From Candidatus Heimdallarchaeota archaeon (GTDB taxonomy: Archaea; Asgardarchaeota; Heimdallarchaeia; Heimdallarchaeales; Kariarchaeaceae): DNA of 28,399 nucleotides. A model generated the notes under the pieces. It made no database searches. It saw only the letters and a program-made list of their open reading frames with translations, and was not told the DNA's origin. The DNA is taken from the NCBI GenBank assembly GCA_029882335.1, contig JAOUKW010000006.1, forward strand, positions 1 to 28,399, written 5' to 3'. Of this stretch, positions 15,801-23,063 are shown one piece after another. The stretch's first letter is position 1. Every line of letters starts with the position of its first letter. The position numbers and the translations under genes were made by a program.

Positions 15801-15867
15801 GTAAGAAATTCCGGAGAAGCCACGATTTTTGCTTTTCATTCTTATTTATCCTGTGAAATTCGTTCAT
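12802..15867 (-). CDS. FtsX/MacB-type ABC permease, paralogue A
   Basis: The 1021-residue integral membrane protein starts at ATG 15867. The N-terminus has membrane helices near 25-55 and 88-112. A large extracellular domain (about 115-385, acidic and Asn/Tyr-rich) follows, then three or four helices between 390 and 505, more at 538-585 and one around 625-645. A second extracellular domain (about 650-890) precedes the terminal FtsX helices (about 892-1008). FtsX-type signatures are MKIRGIS after the fourth helix and SERKREIGVYRALGL before the last ones. RPPFWQRYYLDL (about 527-538) and the C-terminal NRQTGSILRGD are shared with the neighbouring paralogue. The extracellular domains differ from it, as expected for substrate- or partner-specific parts. 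It should form an exporter or mechanotransducer with the cluster's ATPases. Confidence 0.88.
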   Translation of the reverse strand: MNEFHRINKNEKQKSWLLRNFLLTINFYLMFLLFDGKFFLYVIGFFGFFTVILLLKKIIQSTSFRRELNSKDLTKIIYKFLKINKLFIVAAILGLIFSTIILAQIVLVSGSYDQQIFTEMVADSQDNYILTYEGHIDLQFAELNSMIGDLEHSAINLLNSHNFEYLESFVNFRHSIPVVLNSMDDEYTESTSINLYEWNDNFFQFLYQFPSFDKSLVFNESLNLAIFDPDCDLDTDYIYNNGLGVIPNNDMTQNISFSIPVDRIWKTTQQDDIYFNENELWNNPFGIYIGENMYITNRTHLEHILNEYSEVIDSRGGYNDGSSSFRLFIIAEIPDLHTINLDEYKKRLRRLVLDAERDLYQQDVQEGNYLGVYSPLLSNIMNYEFYVVGLKLTMLLVSGPLLIISMYLVYFSLSLVESRKSRLVAIMKIRGISTEQATITMISEVIFGSILALITGLIMSIPWTILSLKSSGLLEFDASPIPLVIPTDFYWKLPFMSMILAFNLNIASIRALSKTSVDSAEVFIEKRPPFWQRYYLDLIGFGTSLVYLIYIRIIPVEVNEIFDIVLQVIGIYMLFIFILFAPLVVSRYFSNAIGIASDYIWNKEGGIIALSTKNMGKNRFSSSKLVTLMMFGLMCSTIGIVIPDTFMSYTEEKQYYDIGADMVLNGINQSDPHLSQFIEETEGIVSYSMVVRGVINPWQYSNDISDTETIILGIDPDSFVETAFWNDDYAESSLETIVESVKGDRTIAMQSDIIRLNNIDDYLILSNGYSYRISLSVEESFKYFPNLVTMIPHEFEDDNYYYGSVGILTSIDTAGSLFQMYSNVDGESDFTITESVYLKLEEGVNATMVKEELISKFNSSLYQPWITSVDEQVSQSLDDPFSKMILASMQNLLIITVLICIIAITYFSFITISERKREIGVYRALGLISNQIFQMLLLESLILLFSAVFMGLFAGLFSSHMLFYILNNIGFSYQIPPFKLIINWALMFGFIGILIIFSIVGSGLPSKRLANRQTGSILRGD

Positions 15868-15900
15868 TATTAATTCCTTTTCCCTATTTGATTTTTCATA

Positions 15901-15918
15901 AATATATACTCATTTAAA
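15901..15918 (-). promoter_or_regulatory. Promoter element of permease paralogue A
   Basis: The minus strand reads TTTAAATGAGTATATATT, with the TATA part centred about 38 bases before ATG 15867. It matches the element before the other permease (19041-19059) in 14 of the first 15 positions and at almost the same distance from its start codon. Confidence 0.55.
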
Positions 15919-15955
15919 TAAAAAAGATTTTTTGAGTAATTAGATTCAATTTTAG

Positions 15956-18900
15956 TTATTCAGCACGTAAGATACTACCAGTCTGCTTATTAGATATTTT
16001 ATACGCTGGTACTCCAGCAGAAAATATTGATATTAAGATTAAAACACTGGAATAGATAAATACATCCTTCCAAGGAAATACAATGCTAAATGGAGGAACA
16101 CTTCCAGTATTATTTATGACAAATATAGATAGAAAATTAAAAGAAATAAATATTCCAATTAATGATCCAAAAATAAAGCTCACAAATAACATAACCATTC
16201 CCTCCAAAATAAACATGTAAAATACTTGTTTTTGAACCATTCCTACTGCACGATATACACCAATTTCCTTTCTTCTCTCAGATAAAGTAATATATGAATA
16301 ATAACTCATTGCTAAAAAGCTAATTATAATAGTAATTATCAATAACCCTTGCACTGCATTCAGTAGCACTTCTGTAATTAAATTAGATACAGAATTTTCT
16401 AACTTTTCATCCACAGAAGTTATAGAAATATGTGAATAATCACTAAATTCTGCTCTTAATGAGGCTACAACCTTAGTTGAATTGGCATTATTACTTAATT
16501 TAGCATACACACCTACAGTATGGGTTGAAATGGATGAGAAATATTCAAATAATGCATGAGAAGTGGGTAAGTTTGTTAAAAGATAACGTTCAAGAATAGA
16601 TTCAAAATTATTTACAGGTAAGTGATTCACTAAATTAGGAAAATATTTGAATTCATTGGAAATATCAACCAATGATGGTAAACTTCCATTGAGACTCATT
16701 TGTTCCCCTATCTCATAACCCTCAATTTCTAGGATATCACTTTGAATTGCCACAGAAGATACCTCATTTATACTTGCAAGTATCTCACTCAATGAATTTT
16801 TTGCATACGAAGCTTTCCAAAAAGCAGCATCAGCAAAAGTAGAAGGATCTACGCCGAGTATAATAAATTTTTTATCATCAAATTGTATACTTATCTTATG
16901 TATCTGTGAATATGATTCAACACCATCAACCTTTATTTTATCCCATAGTTCAGAATTGGATGAATCCAATCCACTTATATAGATATCAGCACCAAGATCA
17001 TACTGAATATTTTCCAAATTATTTCCATTAAATGTTTCTGGAATAATCATGCTTGTAAAAGATAACATCAACCCTAATATCAATAAACTAGCTAAAAGTG
17101 AAGATGAATATTTGTTCTTTTTCATATTTCTCATTGCTAAAGAGATAAAACCAGCATAAACCAACCATAGTTTTTCTGATATTAAACCGATCACATCACC
17201 AAAATAACGAGAAATTACCAAGGGAGTAAAGAAAATAAAGACAACCAAAAGTGGTACACCCAAAGCAATCATTAACAATTCCTTCATATATGGTATTTCA
17301 AATTCATACAGATGAATAAATACCCAAAATCCAGTACCAAGGAAAAAGAATATCAAATCTAAATAATACCTCTGCCAAAAGGGAGGTCGTCTTTCTTCAA
17401 CTATTTCCCCTTCATCTATATGAATCTTAATTAAACTATTAATTGAATAAAAATTCATATCTAATGATAAGATTAAAGTAATAATTGGGAGTTTCCAATA
17501 CCAATACCCAGGTATTATTAATTCAGTTGAAGAATTATTTAGTTGTGAGTAGTTGGAAAGTTTTAGTGAAAGTTTCAACCAAGGAATACTAAGAAACATA
17601 CCTATAATTGTTGAAATAACCGTATTTATCAAAACCTCAGAATACAATACAATATTTAGTTGATCCTTGGAAATACCCCTAATTTTCATAATAGATATTA
17701 ATTTGTGCTTTCTTTTTTCAATTAATGTCATTGAAAAATACACCAAATATAATGATAAAACAAGAAGTGGAGCAAGAATGAGAGATAATAGGAGATTTGT
17801 AGCTAAACTATCTAGTTTATACTGGGAAAGTCGATATTGTAGTGGAGAGTAAGTATTTAGAGGATATTGACCATACTTATACCATAACTCTTGTTCTACT
17901 GAAAATTGAAGTTCATATAACTTCTCAATTAATAAATCAGCATCGAGTTCGGATAATGATGGAACATCTATGTGAAGATTGAAAATTCCATACATTGTTG
18001 AAATCACTGAAAACATACCAGGATTAGATTGTATTAAATTATGTTCATTAAAAATTGATAAACCCTTATTAGATGCTTGATATATCCTTGGAAATTCTAT
18101 AAATCCCCAATTATTTTGATTGTAAATAAAATTGTAATCTTCATCAGTAAGGACAATCAATTGAGTAAATTGCAATCTAGTTATAATTGGATCGTATGTC
18201 ACTGCATTATCAAATTTCACATTACCTACAACTAAATCGATGAAACCATTTACTATACCATATGAAAAATCATTATTTTCAGATAACATCGTATGAGGAA
18301 TTACCAAAATAATATCTTCAGGGTCAAAATTAAGATAATTTGTACCAGGTAATTTATTTAAAAAATCATTTTCCCTTTCTGTATAAGTATAAGATGAAAT
18401 AGGATACACCTCTAGCAATATTGAGTCATCTATTTCAGTTATTTCATCTTTAATATAATTAAAATTAAATACATAATCAGAACTAAATTCTTTGTAATCC
18501 AAACCAATACGTTGAGCACTAAACATGAATTCATCCTTGATACTTGATTCAATATTTTGCAGATATGAATATGGAGGATTGTTATAACTATCACCAACTT
18601 GAAGGAATAATGCTCTATCTTCATCGCCAATGGTTGATTGATAAACTGATTCTCGAATCGAATTAGAAGATAACAACCCTTGAGATATAACAATAATTGC
18701 AATTATCAAACCTGTTGTTGTCAATAAAATATATTTTTTGTTGATCTTAAAATTTTTTATTATTAGTTTTAATATGTCATTTTTTGAAGTAGCAGGATTA
18801 TATATAAATTTCAATAGTGTATTTTTCCCACTAGAAGCCTCTATAATAAAAACAATGGCAAATACAATAATGAAGAACCTAAGTATCCAACTTAGAAATA

Positions 18901-19009
18901 AACTTTCATACAGTAAATAAAGAAGTAATACATTTATTAAAACTACAAAAAGCCGAAACATCATAGCTGATTTTTTCTTTTTTACTAATCTATCAACATT
19001 AACCGTCAT
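15956..19009 (-). CDS. FtsX/MacB-type ABC permease, paralogue B, first in cluster
   Basis: The 1017-residue protein starts at ATG 19009 after GAGGCA. Topology mirrors the neighbouring permease: N-terminal helices (about 18-57), a helix near 95-113, a long extracellular domain to about 385, FtsX helices about 395-515, a further membrane block about 535-645, a second extracellular domain and a C-terminal helix set. Conserved landmarks are MKIRGISKDQ, RRPPFWQRYYLDL, SERRKEIGVYRAVGM and the end NKQTGSILRAE. The high similarity of membrane parts and divergence of the extracellular parts indicate tandem duplication followed by specialisation. Two different permeases with two different ATPases suggest a heteromeric transporter. 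The first extracellular domain is rich in Asn, Tyr and Ser. No substrate clue such as a biosynthetic gene is present nearby. Confidence 0.88.
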   Translation of the reverse strand: MTVNVDRLVKKKKSAMMFRLFVVLINVLLLYLLYESLFLSWILRFFIIVFAIVFIIEASSGKNTLLKFIYNPATSKNDILKLIIKNFKINKKYILLTTTGLIIAIIVISQGLLSSNSIRESVYQSTIGDEDRALFLQVGDSYNNPPYSYLQNIESSIKDEFMFSAQRIGLDYKEFSSDYVFNFNYIKDEITEIDDSILLEVYPISSYTYTERENDFLNKLPGTNYLNFDPEDIILVIPHTMLSENNDFSYGIVNGFIDLVVGNVKFDNAVTYDPIITRLQFTQLIVLTDEDYNFIYNQNNWGFIEFPRIYQASNKGLSIFNEHNLIQSNPGMFSVISTMYGIFNLHIDVPSLSELDADLLIEKLYELQFSVEQELWYKYGQYPLNTYSPLQYRLSQYKLDSLATNLLLSLILAPLLVLSLYLVYFSMTLIEKRKHKLISIMKIRGISKDQLNIVLYSEVLINTVISTIIGMFLSIPWLKLSLKLSNYSQLNNSSTELIIPGYWYWKLPIITLILSLDMNFYSINSLIKIHIDEGEIVEERRPPFWQRYYLDLIFFFLGTGFWVFIHLYEFEIPYMKELLMIALGVPLLVVFIFFTPLVISRYFGDVIGLISEKLWLVYAGFISLAMRNMKKNKYSSSLLASLLILGLMLSFTSMIIPETFNGNNLENIQYDLGADIYISGLDSSNSELWDKIKVDGVESYSQIHKISIQFDDKKFIILGVDPSTFADAAFWKASYAKNSLSEILASINEVSSVAIQSDILEIEGYEIGEQMSLNGSLPSLVDISNEFKYFPNLVNHLPVNNFESILERYLLTNLPTSHALFEYFSSISTHTVGVYAKLSNNANSTKVVASLRAEFSDYSHISITSVDEKLENSVSNLITEVLLNAVQGLLIITIIISFLAMSYYSYITLSERRKEIGVYRAVGMVQKQVFYMFILEGMVMLFVSFIFGSLIGIFISFNFLSIFVINNTGSVPPFSIVFPWKDVFIYSSVLILISIFSAGVPAYKISNKQTGSILRAE

Positions 19010-19040
19010 AATTGCCTCTTGTTGTAAATGTTATTTATTC

Positions 19041-19059
19041 TCTTATATACTCATGTAAA
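19041..19059 (-). promoter_or_regulatory. Promoter of the ABC cluster
   Basis: The minus strand reads TTTACATGAGTATATAAGA, a strong archaeal TATA box whose centre lies about 37 bases before ATG 19009, giving a leader of about 10-15 bases that contains the GAGG ribosome binding site. Confidence 0.65.
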
Positions 19060-19151
19060 TTACTATCAATAAAAGTTCGAAATTTATTAAAGAGATAACG
19101 TAAAAAAATCAATTATGATCGTTCTAAAATTCATGAATCCTAGCACCATAA

Positions 19152-19161
19152 TTTAATATAT
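19152..19161 (+). promoter_or_regulatory. TATA box of the dehydratase operon
   Basis: TTTAATATAT is centred about 25 bases before GTG 19182. This spacing would place the transcript start on or next to the start codon, so translation is probably leaderless. Confidence 0.45.
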
Positions 19162-19181
19162 CCATTAATCAAATATAATTG

Positions 19182-20447
19182 GTGTCTAAGGGGCAGACTA
19201 TTTCTGAGAAAATATTATCTAGACAATCTATTGATGATAGAAGTGTTTATGCTGGAGACAGAGTTGACGTAAAACCAAATACAGTCCTTACAAATGAAAT
19301 GTTACCAATGGTCTCTATTTCAAAATTTTATCAAACTGGTGCAAAAAAAGTCAATCAAGAACTTGCTAAGAATATGTTAATCATATTAGACCATGGAGGG
19401 TTTGGAACTACAGATAAAATGGTGAATTTTCATGAATTAACCCGTAATTTTGCTTCAAATAATGGAATTGCGTTAGATGATGCAGGTTCAGGAATTTCAC
19501 ATGTTGTATTTCACGAAAAAGGTTTTGCACAACCAGGATATCTTATATTAGGCACTGATTCACATACTGTAACCCACGGTGCATTTAATAGTTTTTCAAA
19601 GGGCATAGGAGGTTCAGACCTAGTTGAATTAATGGTCAAAGGAACCACATGGTTAGATGTCCCAGAAACAAACCTAGTACGCGTTGATGGAATACTACCA
19701 CAACATGTGTATAGTAAAGATGTTTTACTTCATGTCAACGGAGAAAAGAAAATGACTTGGTCAACTGACAAAGCTATTGAATGGCAAGGTAGTACCATAC
19801 ATCACTTATCAATGGAGGCTAGATTAACAATGTCTAATATGGCTATTGAACAGGGTGGAGTAGCAGGCATTATGCCTTATGATGATAAAACAAAAGAGTA
19901 TCTACCTCCTACAAATCGTGATGCATTTCCAGTAGAAGCAGATGAAGATGCAGAATATACAGAGATATTTGAAGTAGACGCAACAACATTAGAACCTGTT
20001 GTCGCGGCACCACACTCACCAGATAATGTAAAACCAGTATCTGAATTGGGAGATATCGAATTAGACCAAGTATTTATTGGAAGCTGTACTAATGCTAGGA
20101 TAGAAGATTTTGATATTATGGCAAAACTCATCAAAGGTAGAAAATTCAAAACTAGAACTATCGTAATACCGGGTTCAGCCAAAGTCGGATTAGAAGCAGC
20201 TAAAAAAGGGTATGTAGAGTTATTCATGGAAGCAGGTGCGACTTGGGCATATTCCACATGTGGTGCTTGTTATGGAGGTTCACTAGGCAGAGCAGGACCG
20301 GGGATGAAGGTATTATCCACCACAAATAGGAATTTTATTGGCAGGATGGGTGGTGATAAAACAACAGAAGTGTATTTGGGATCACCAGCCACTGCTGTTT
20401 CATCGGCGATTATGGGTAAAATCGTTAGTGCAAAGGATTTGGTTTAG
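19182..20447 (+). CDS. 3-isopropylmalate/homoaconitate-type dehydratase, large subunit
   Basis: Aconitase-family enzymes move a hydroxyl between adjacent carbons using a [4Fe-4S] cluster. Counting from TTG 19179, the cluster ligands are C303 (GSCTNAR), C361 and C364 (STCGACYGG). GTDSHTVTHG (126-134), GISHVVFHEKGFAQPG and the ending GRMGGDKTTEVYLGSPAT are also family blocks. GTG 19182 is preferred because a TATA box lies about 25 bases upstream; TTG 19179 is one codon longer. Length is normal for the stand-alone LeuC/HacA class. Some conserved positions deviate: the segment usually DHxxP reads DHGGFGTTDK, and the cluster loop reads CGACYGG. The substrate (isopropylmalate in leucine synthesis, homoaconitate in lysine or coenzyme B synthesis, or another) is therefore open. 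The small subunit follows one base later. Confidence 0.85.
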   Translation: MSKGQTISEKILSRQSIDDRSVYAGDRVDVKPNTVLTNEMLPMVSISKFYQTGAKKVNQELAKNMLIILDHGGFGTTDKMVNFHELTRNFASNNGIALDDAGSGISHVVFHEKGFAQPGYLILGTDSHTVTHGAFNSFSKGIGGSDLVELMVKGTTWLDVPETNLVRVDGILPQHVYSKDVLLHVNGEKKMTWSTDKAIEWQGSTIHHLSMEARLTMSNMAIEQGGVAGIMPYDDKTKEYLPPTNRDAFPVEADEDAEYTEIFEVDATTLEPVVAAPHSPDNVKPVSELGDIELDQVFIGSCTNARIEDFDIMAKLIKGRKFKTRTIVIPGSAKVGLEAAKKGYVELFMEAGATWAYSTCGACYGGSLGRAGPGMKVLSTTNRNFIGRMGGDKTTEVYLGSPATAVSSAIMGKIVSAKDLV

Positions 20448-20448
20448 A

Positions 20449-20973
20449 ATGGAAGTTAGTAATATCCGAGGAAAGGCAATGAAATTCGGAGATAAGATGA
20501 ATACAGACATTATTATCCCGTCGCAATATTTAGAGCATTCAGACCCCAATGTTTATTGTAAGTATGTGATGGCAGCAATACGACCTTCAACTTGGGAGGA
20601 AATTCAAGAAAGAGGTGATACTGTATTTATAGGTGGAATTGATTTTGGATCAGGTTCCTCAAGAGAACAAGCACCAGATGCGATCAAATTTGCAGGTGTC
20701 AAATGTGTTGTTGCAGAGAGCTTTGCAACAATATTTTTCAGAAATTGTGTTAATGTCGGATTACCTTTACTTGAAGTTAAAGGAATTAGTGAAAAGGTAG
20801 ATGAAGGTGATGAGGTAGTAGTAGACCTTCATCAAGGCGTTATCATCAATCAAACAAGAAATATTACCATACAAGGACAAAAATTAGAACCATTTCTCCT
20901 AAATAAAATGGAAAAAGGTGGTCTGATTCCTGAATTACAGGATTATGTCAAACAACACCAATTAGATCAGTAA
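20449..20973 (+). CDS. 3-isopropylmalate/homoaconitate-type dehydratase, small subunit
   Basis: The 174-residue protein starts at ATG 20449, one base after the large-subunit stop, so the pair is surely co-translated. A much longer in-frame reading begins inside the large subunit and is not real. Family blocks are GDKMNTDIIIPSQYL near the N-terminus, then GGIDFGSGSSREQAPDAIK, the active-site loop SSRE, and ESFATIFFRNCVNVGLP. This swivelling domain covers the Fe-S cluster of the large subunit. The loop after YL, which to my recollection helps set specificity (YLVY in isopropylmalate isomerase, YLRT in homoaconitase of Methanocaldococcus), reads YLEH here. It therefore matches neither and leaves the substrate undecided. 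Confidence 0.88.
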   Translation: MEVSNIRGKAMKFGDKMNTDIIIPSQYLEHSDPNVYCKYVMAAIRPSTWEEIQERGDTVFIGGIDFGSGSSREQAPDAIKFAGVKCVVAESFATIFFRNCVNVGLPLLEVKGISEKVDEGDEVVVDLHQGVIINQTRNITIQGQKLEPFLLNKMEKGGLIPELQDYVKQHQLDQ

Positions 20974-21049
20974 TTCTGATTCTACAAGTATTGTAATTTA
21001 TTCATACCAAATACCCTAATATTTTTACCAGTATTGGAGATATTAAATT

Positions 21050-21919
21050 ATGGAAACTAGGAAATTGGGAAGAATTAATTTTTCACCTAAAATAATTACA
21101 CTTGGAGGATGTGGAGTTGGCAAACTCCCACAAGAAGAGGCGGATAATGCAATTGAACTTGCATTTAAGAAATACAAGTTAAATATGATTGATGTCGCGC
21201 CATCATACGCAGAAGCAGAAATCAAATTACAACCTTGGATCTCCAATTATAGAAAAGAATTTTTTATAGCTGAAAAAACATTAAAAAGAACCAAAGATGA
21301 AGCTTGGGATGAATTACAAACATCACTGAAAAGAACAGGTACTGATTACTTTGATTTATATCAATTCCACGCTGTGGGAAGTATGAAGGAGTTACATCAA
21401 ATATTAGGTCCAAATGGTGCTATGGAAGCATTCATAGAAGCTCGGGAAAGTGGAATTATAAAGCACATTGGAATCACGGGTCATGCAAATATAGAAGTAT
21501 TCGTAAAAGCATTGGATGAATTTGATTTTGACACGGTGCTTGCACCTGTTACTCTTGCAAGTAAATCCAAACCAGATCCTGCGAACGATTTCCATCCACT
21601 TCTTGAAAAGGCAATCCAAAAAAAAGTGGGAATTATTGCAATTAAAGCAATCATGAAGCGTAGATGGCAAGATGAAACACGTACACACAATACTTGGTAT
21701 GAACCATTATCAGTTAAAGAACAAATTGACTCTGCTATTTGGTATACATTATCTCAAAGAGGGGTGACAACCTATTCCTTGCCCTGTGATGTGAAATTAT
21801 GGCCAATGGTACTTGATGCAGGAGTGAGATTTAAGCAGTTAAATAACGAAGAACTCATAGAACTAGAGAATAATCTAGAAAAACTACAAATGAGTCCATT
21901 ATTTCCATATCAACAATGA
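21050..21919 (+). CDS. Aldo/keto reductase
   Basis: The 289-residue (beta/alpha)8 NAD(P)H-dependent oxidoreductase shows the catalytic tetrad Asp48 and Tyr53 (MIDVAPSYAEAE), Lys76 (FFIAEKT) and His107 (LYQFHAV). IIKHIGITGHA near the middle is the usual beta strand of the family. GGAGAT-like sequence (TTGGAGATATT) precedes ATG 21050. The C-terminus lacks an Fe-S motif, unlike some archaeal relatives. The RWQDETRTHN segment near 205 is unusual and may form part of the substrate pocket. The substrate, a carbonyl or sugar aldehyde, cannot be named. It ends four bases before the convergent PhzF-like gene. Confidence 0.88.
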   Translation: METRKLGRINFSPKIITLGGCGVGKLPQEEADNAIELAFKKYKLNMIDVAPSYAEAEIKLQPWISNYRKEFFIAEKTLKRTKDEAWDELQTSLKRTGTDYFDLYQFHAVGSMKELHQILGPNGAMEAFIEARESGIIKHIGITGHANIEVFVKALDEFDFDTVLAPVTLASKSKPDPANDFHPLLEKAIQKKVGIIAIKAIMKRRWQDETRTHNTWYEPLSVKEQIDSAIWYTLSQRGVTTYSLPCDVKLWPMVLDAGVRFKQLNNEELIELENNLEKLQMSPLFPYQQ

Positions 21920-21923
21920 AAAT

Positions 21924-22835
21924 TTAAGGTAAAAATATATTGCCTCTAGAAAATACATAACAATTTCCACCAGTAATGACTCGTATCAATTTCCCATCAC
22001 GGATTTCAAATCCATTGTATATTTTACTCGGTCTACCCATTTCATAACCTTGTTCAATAATACAAATGTTTACTATATTATTTTTTAAGAAGCCACAACG
22101 ATTTAAATATAACCCAACTGATGATTGAATACCACCTGTTGCAGGATCCTCATTTATTCCGTATAATGGCACAAAAAATCGCATTCTGAAATCCCCACCA
22201 TCTAAACCACCAAGGGAGATCACACATACATTAATATTATTTTCCTTAAAAACACCTTGTGAAAGCCTTGCTGCATTAATAGTAATCTTTGTCAGAGTTT
22301 CAGGTGATTTAACCATCACAAACAGAAATCTCATTGAGGTAACTGAGATAATTTCAAAAGGATGATTCTCCAAAAGATCTATTTTTTCAAGATTTAATAA
22401 TTTCAATATTAATTCTTTATCATCGAATACTTCATGAAATTTGGCTAATTTTTGTTCAAACTCAACAATACCCAAATCTGAACTTTCTGATGATCTTGGA
22501 AATAATCCTGTTATACTACCTCCTTTTAAGTGAAGGTTAAATGTTTCTCTTGCAGGATTTGATTTACGATATAACATTTCTATGATATAAAGCGTACCAA
22601 TAGTTGGGTGGCCTGCGTATTCAATTTCTTTTTGTGGTGTAAAATATCTAACTTTTGCTTCAGTTGATGATTGTTCGATAATAAATGAAGATTCTGAAAA
22701 GTTGAATTCTTTTGTGATCAACTGCATTTGTTGATCGGTCAAGTTTGCTGCATTGGGAATTACAGCAAGTTGATTTCCACCGTGGATATCACTATTAGAA
22801 AAAACATTTAAAATATAATATTCGAGTGGTTCCAT
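21924..22835 (-). CDS. PhzF-family isomerase/epimerase-like protein
   Basis: The 303-residue protein shows both halves of the diaminopimelate-epimerase fold. The first has GGNQLAV (19-25), NFSESSFI with the catalytic-type Glu48, and YAGHPTIGT (73-81). The second has FVPLYGINEDPATGGIQS. PhzF-like proteins catalyse proton shifts on small amino- or hydroxy-acids and are common and mostly uncharacterised outside phenazine producers. No phenazine genes are nearby, so the PhzF name refers only to the fold. Start ATG 22835 is supported by the conserved N-terminus. The convergent neighbour is an aldo/keto reductase; a functional link is possible but not shown. Confidence 0.9.
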   Translation of the reverse strand: MEPLEYYILNVFSNSDIHGGNQLAVIPNAANLTDQQMQLITKEFNFSESSFIIEQSSTEAKVRYFTPQKEIEYAGHPTIGTLYIIEMLYRKSNPARETFNLHLKGGSITGLFPRSSESSDLGIVEFEQKLAKFHEVFDDKELILKLLNLEKIDLLENHPFEIISVTSMRFLFVMVKSPETLTKITINAARLSQGVFKENNINVCVISLGGLDGGDFRMRFFVPLYGINEDPATGGIQSSVGLYLNRCGFLKNNIVNICIIEQGYEMGRPSKIYNGFEIRDGKLIRVITGGNCYVFSRGNIFLP

Positions 22836-23063
22836 ATTTTAAAATTATGATGATCATAAATAAAATCTTGTTTATTCAATTAATTGGAATAATTGTAGAA
22901 AAATTAGATAATCAATATTGATAGAGTGTAGTTAGAAAAAATGTTGTTCAAATATAAAATATAAACCAAAAGTGGATGCTCGGTTGGTAGAAGAATCTTC
23001 AGGAGAATTCAATTTAATAGACAATTGTAGATACAGACAAATACATAAATTATTTTAAATAGA

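Noticed and set aside
19877..20257. 126-codon minus-strand frame inside the dehydratase large subunit
   Set aside because: Shadow of the strongly conserved plus-strand gene, with no recognisable motif.
20338..20973. Longer reading of the small dehydratase subunit starting inside the large subunit
   Set aside because: The first 37 codons overlap the large subunit in another frame and resemble nothing; the conserved N-terminus begins at ATG 20449, one base after the large-subunit stop.
21404..21690. Two overlapping minus-strand frames inside the aldo/keto reductase
   Set aside because: Opposite-strand shadows of a conserved enzyme; neither shows a domain or ribosome binding site.
21924..22835. 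Phenazine biosynthesis
   Set aside because: PhzF-fold proteins are widespread outside phenazine producers and no other phz gene is present.
22850..22924. 24-codon frame MMIINKILFIQLIGIIVEK in the gap before the geranylgeranyl reductase
   Set aside because: Very short, no ribosome binding site, and AT-rich DNA makes such hydrophobic peptides by chance. I see no other structure in this 228-base gap beyond AT-rich promoter-like sequence.
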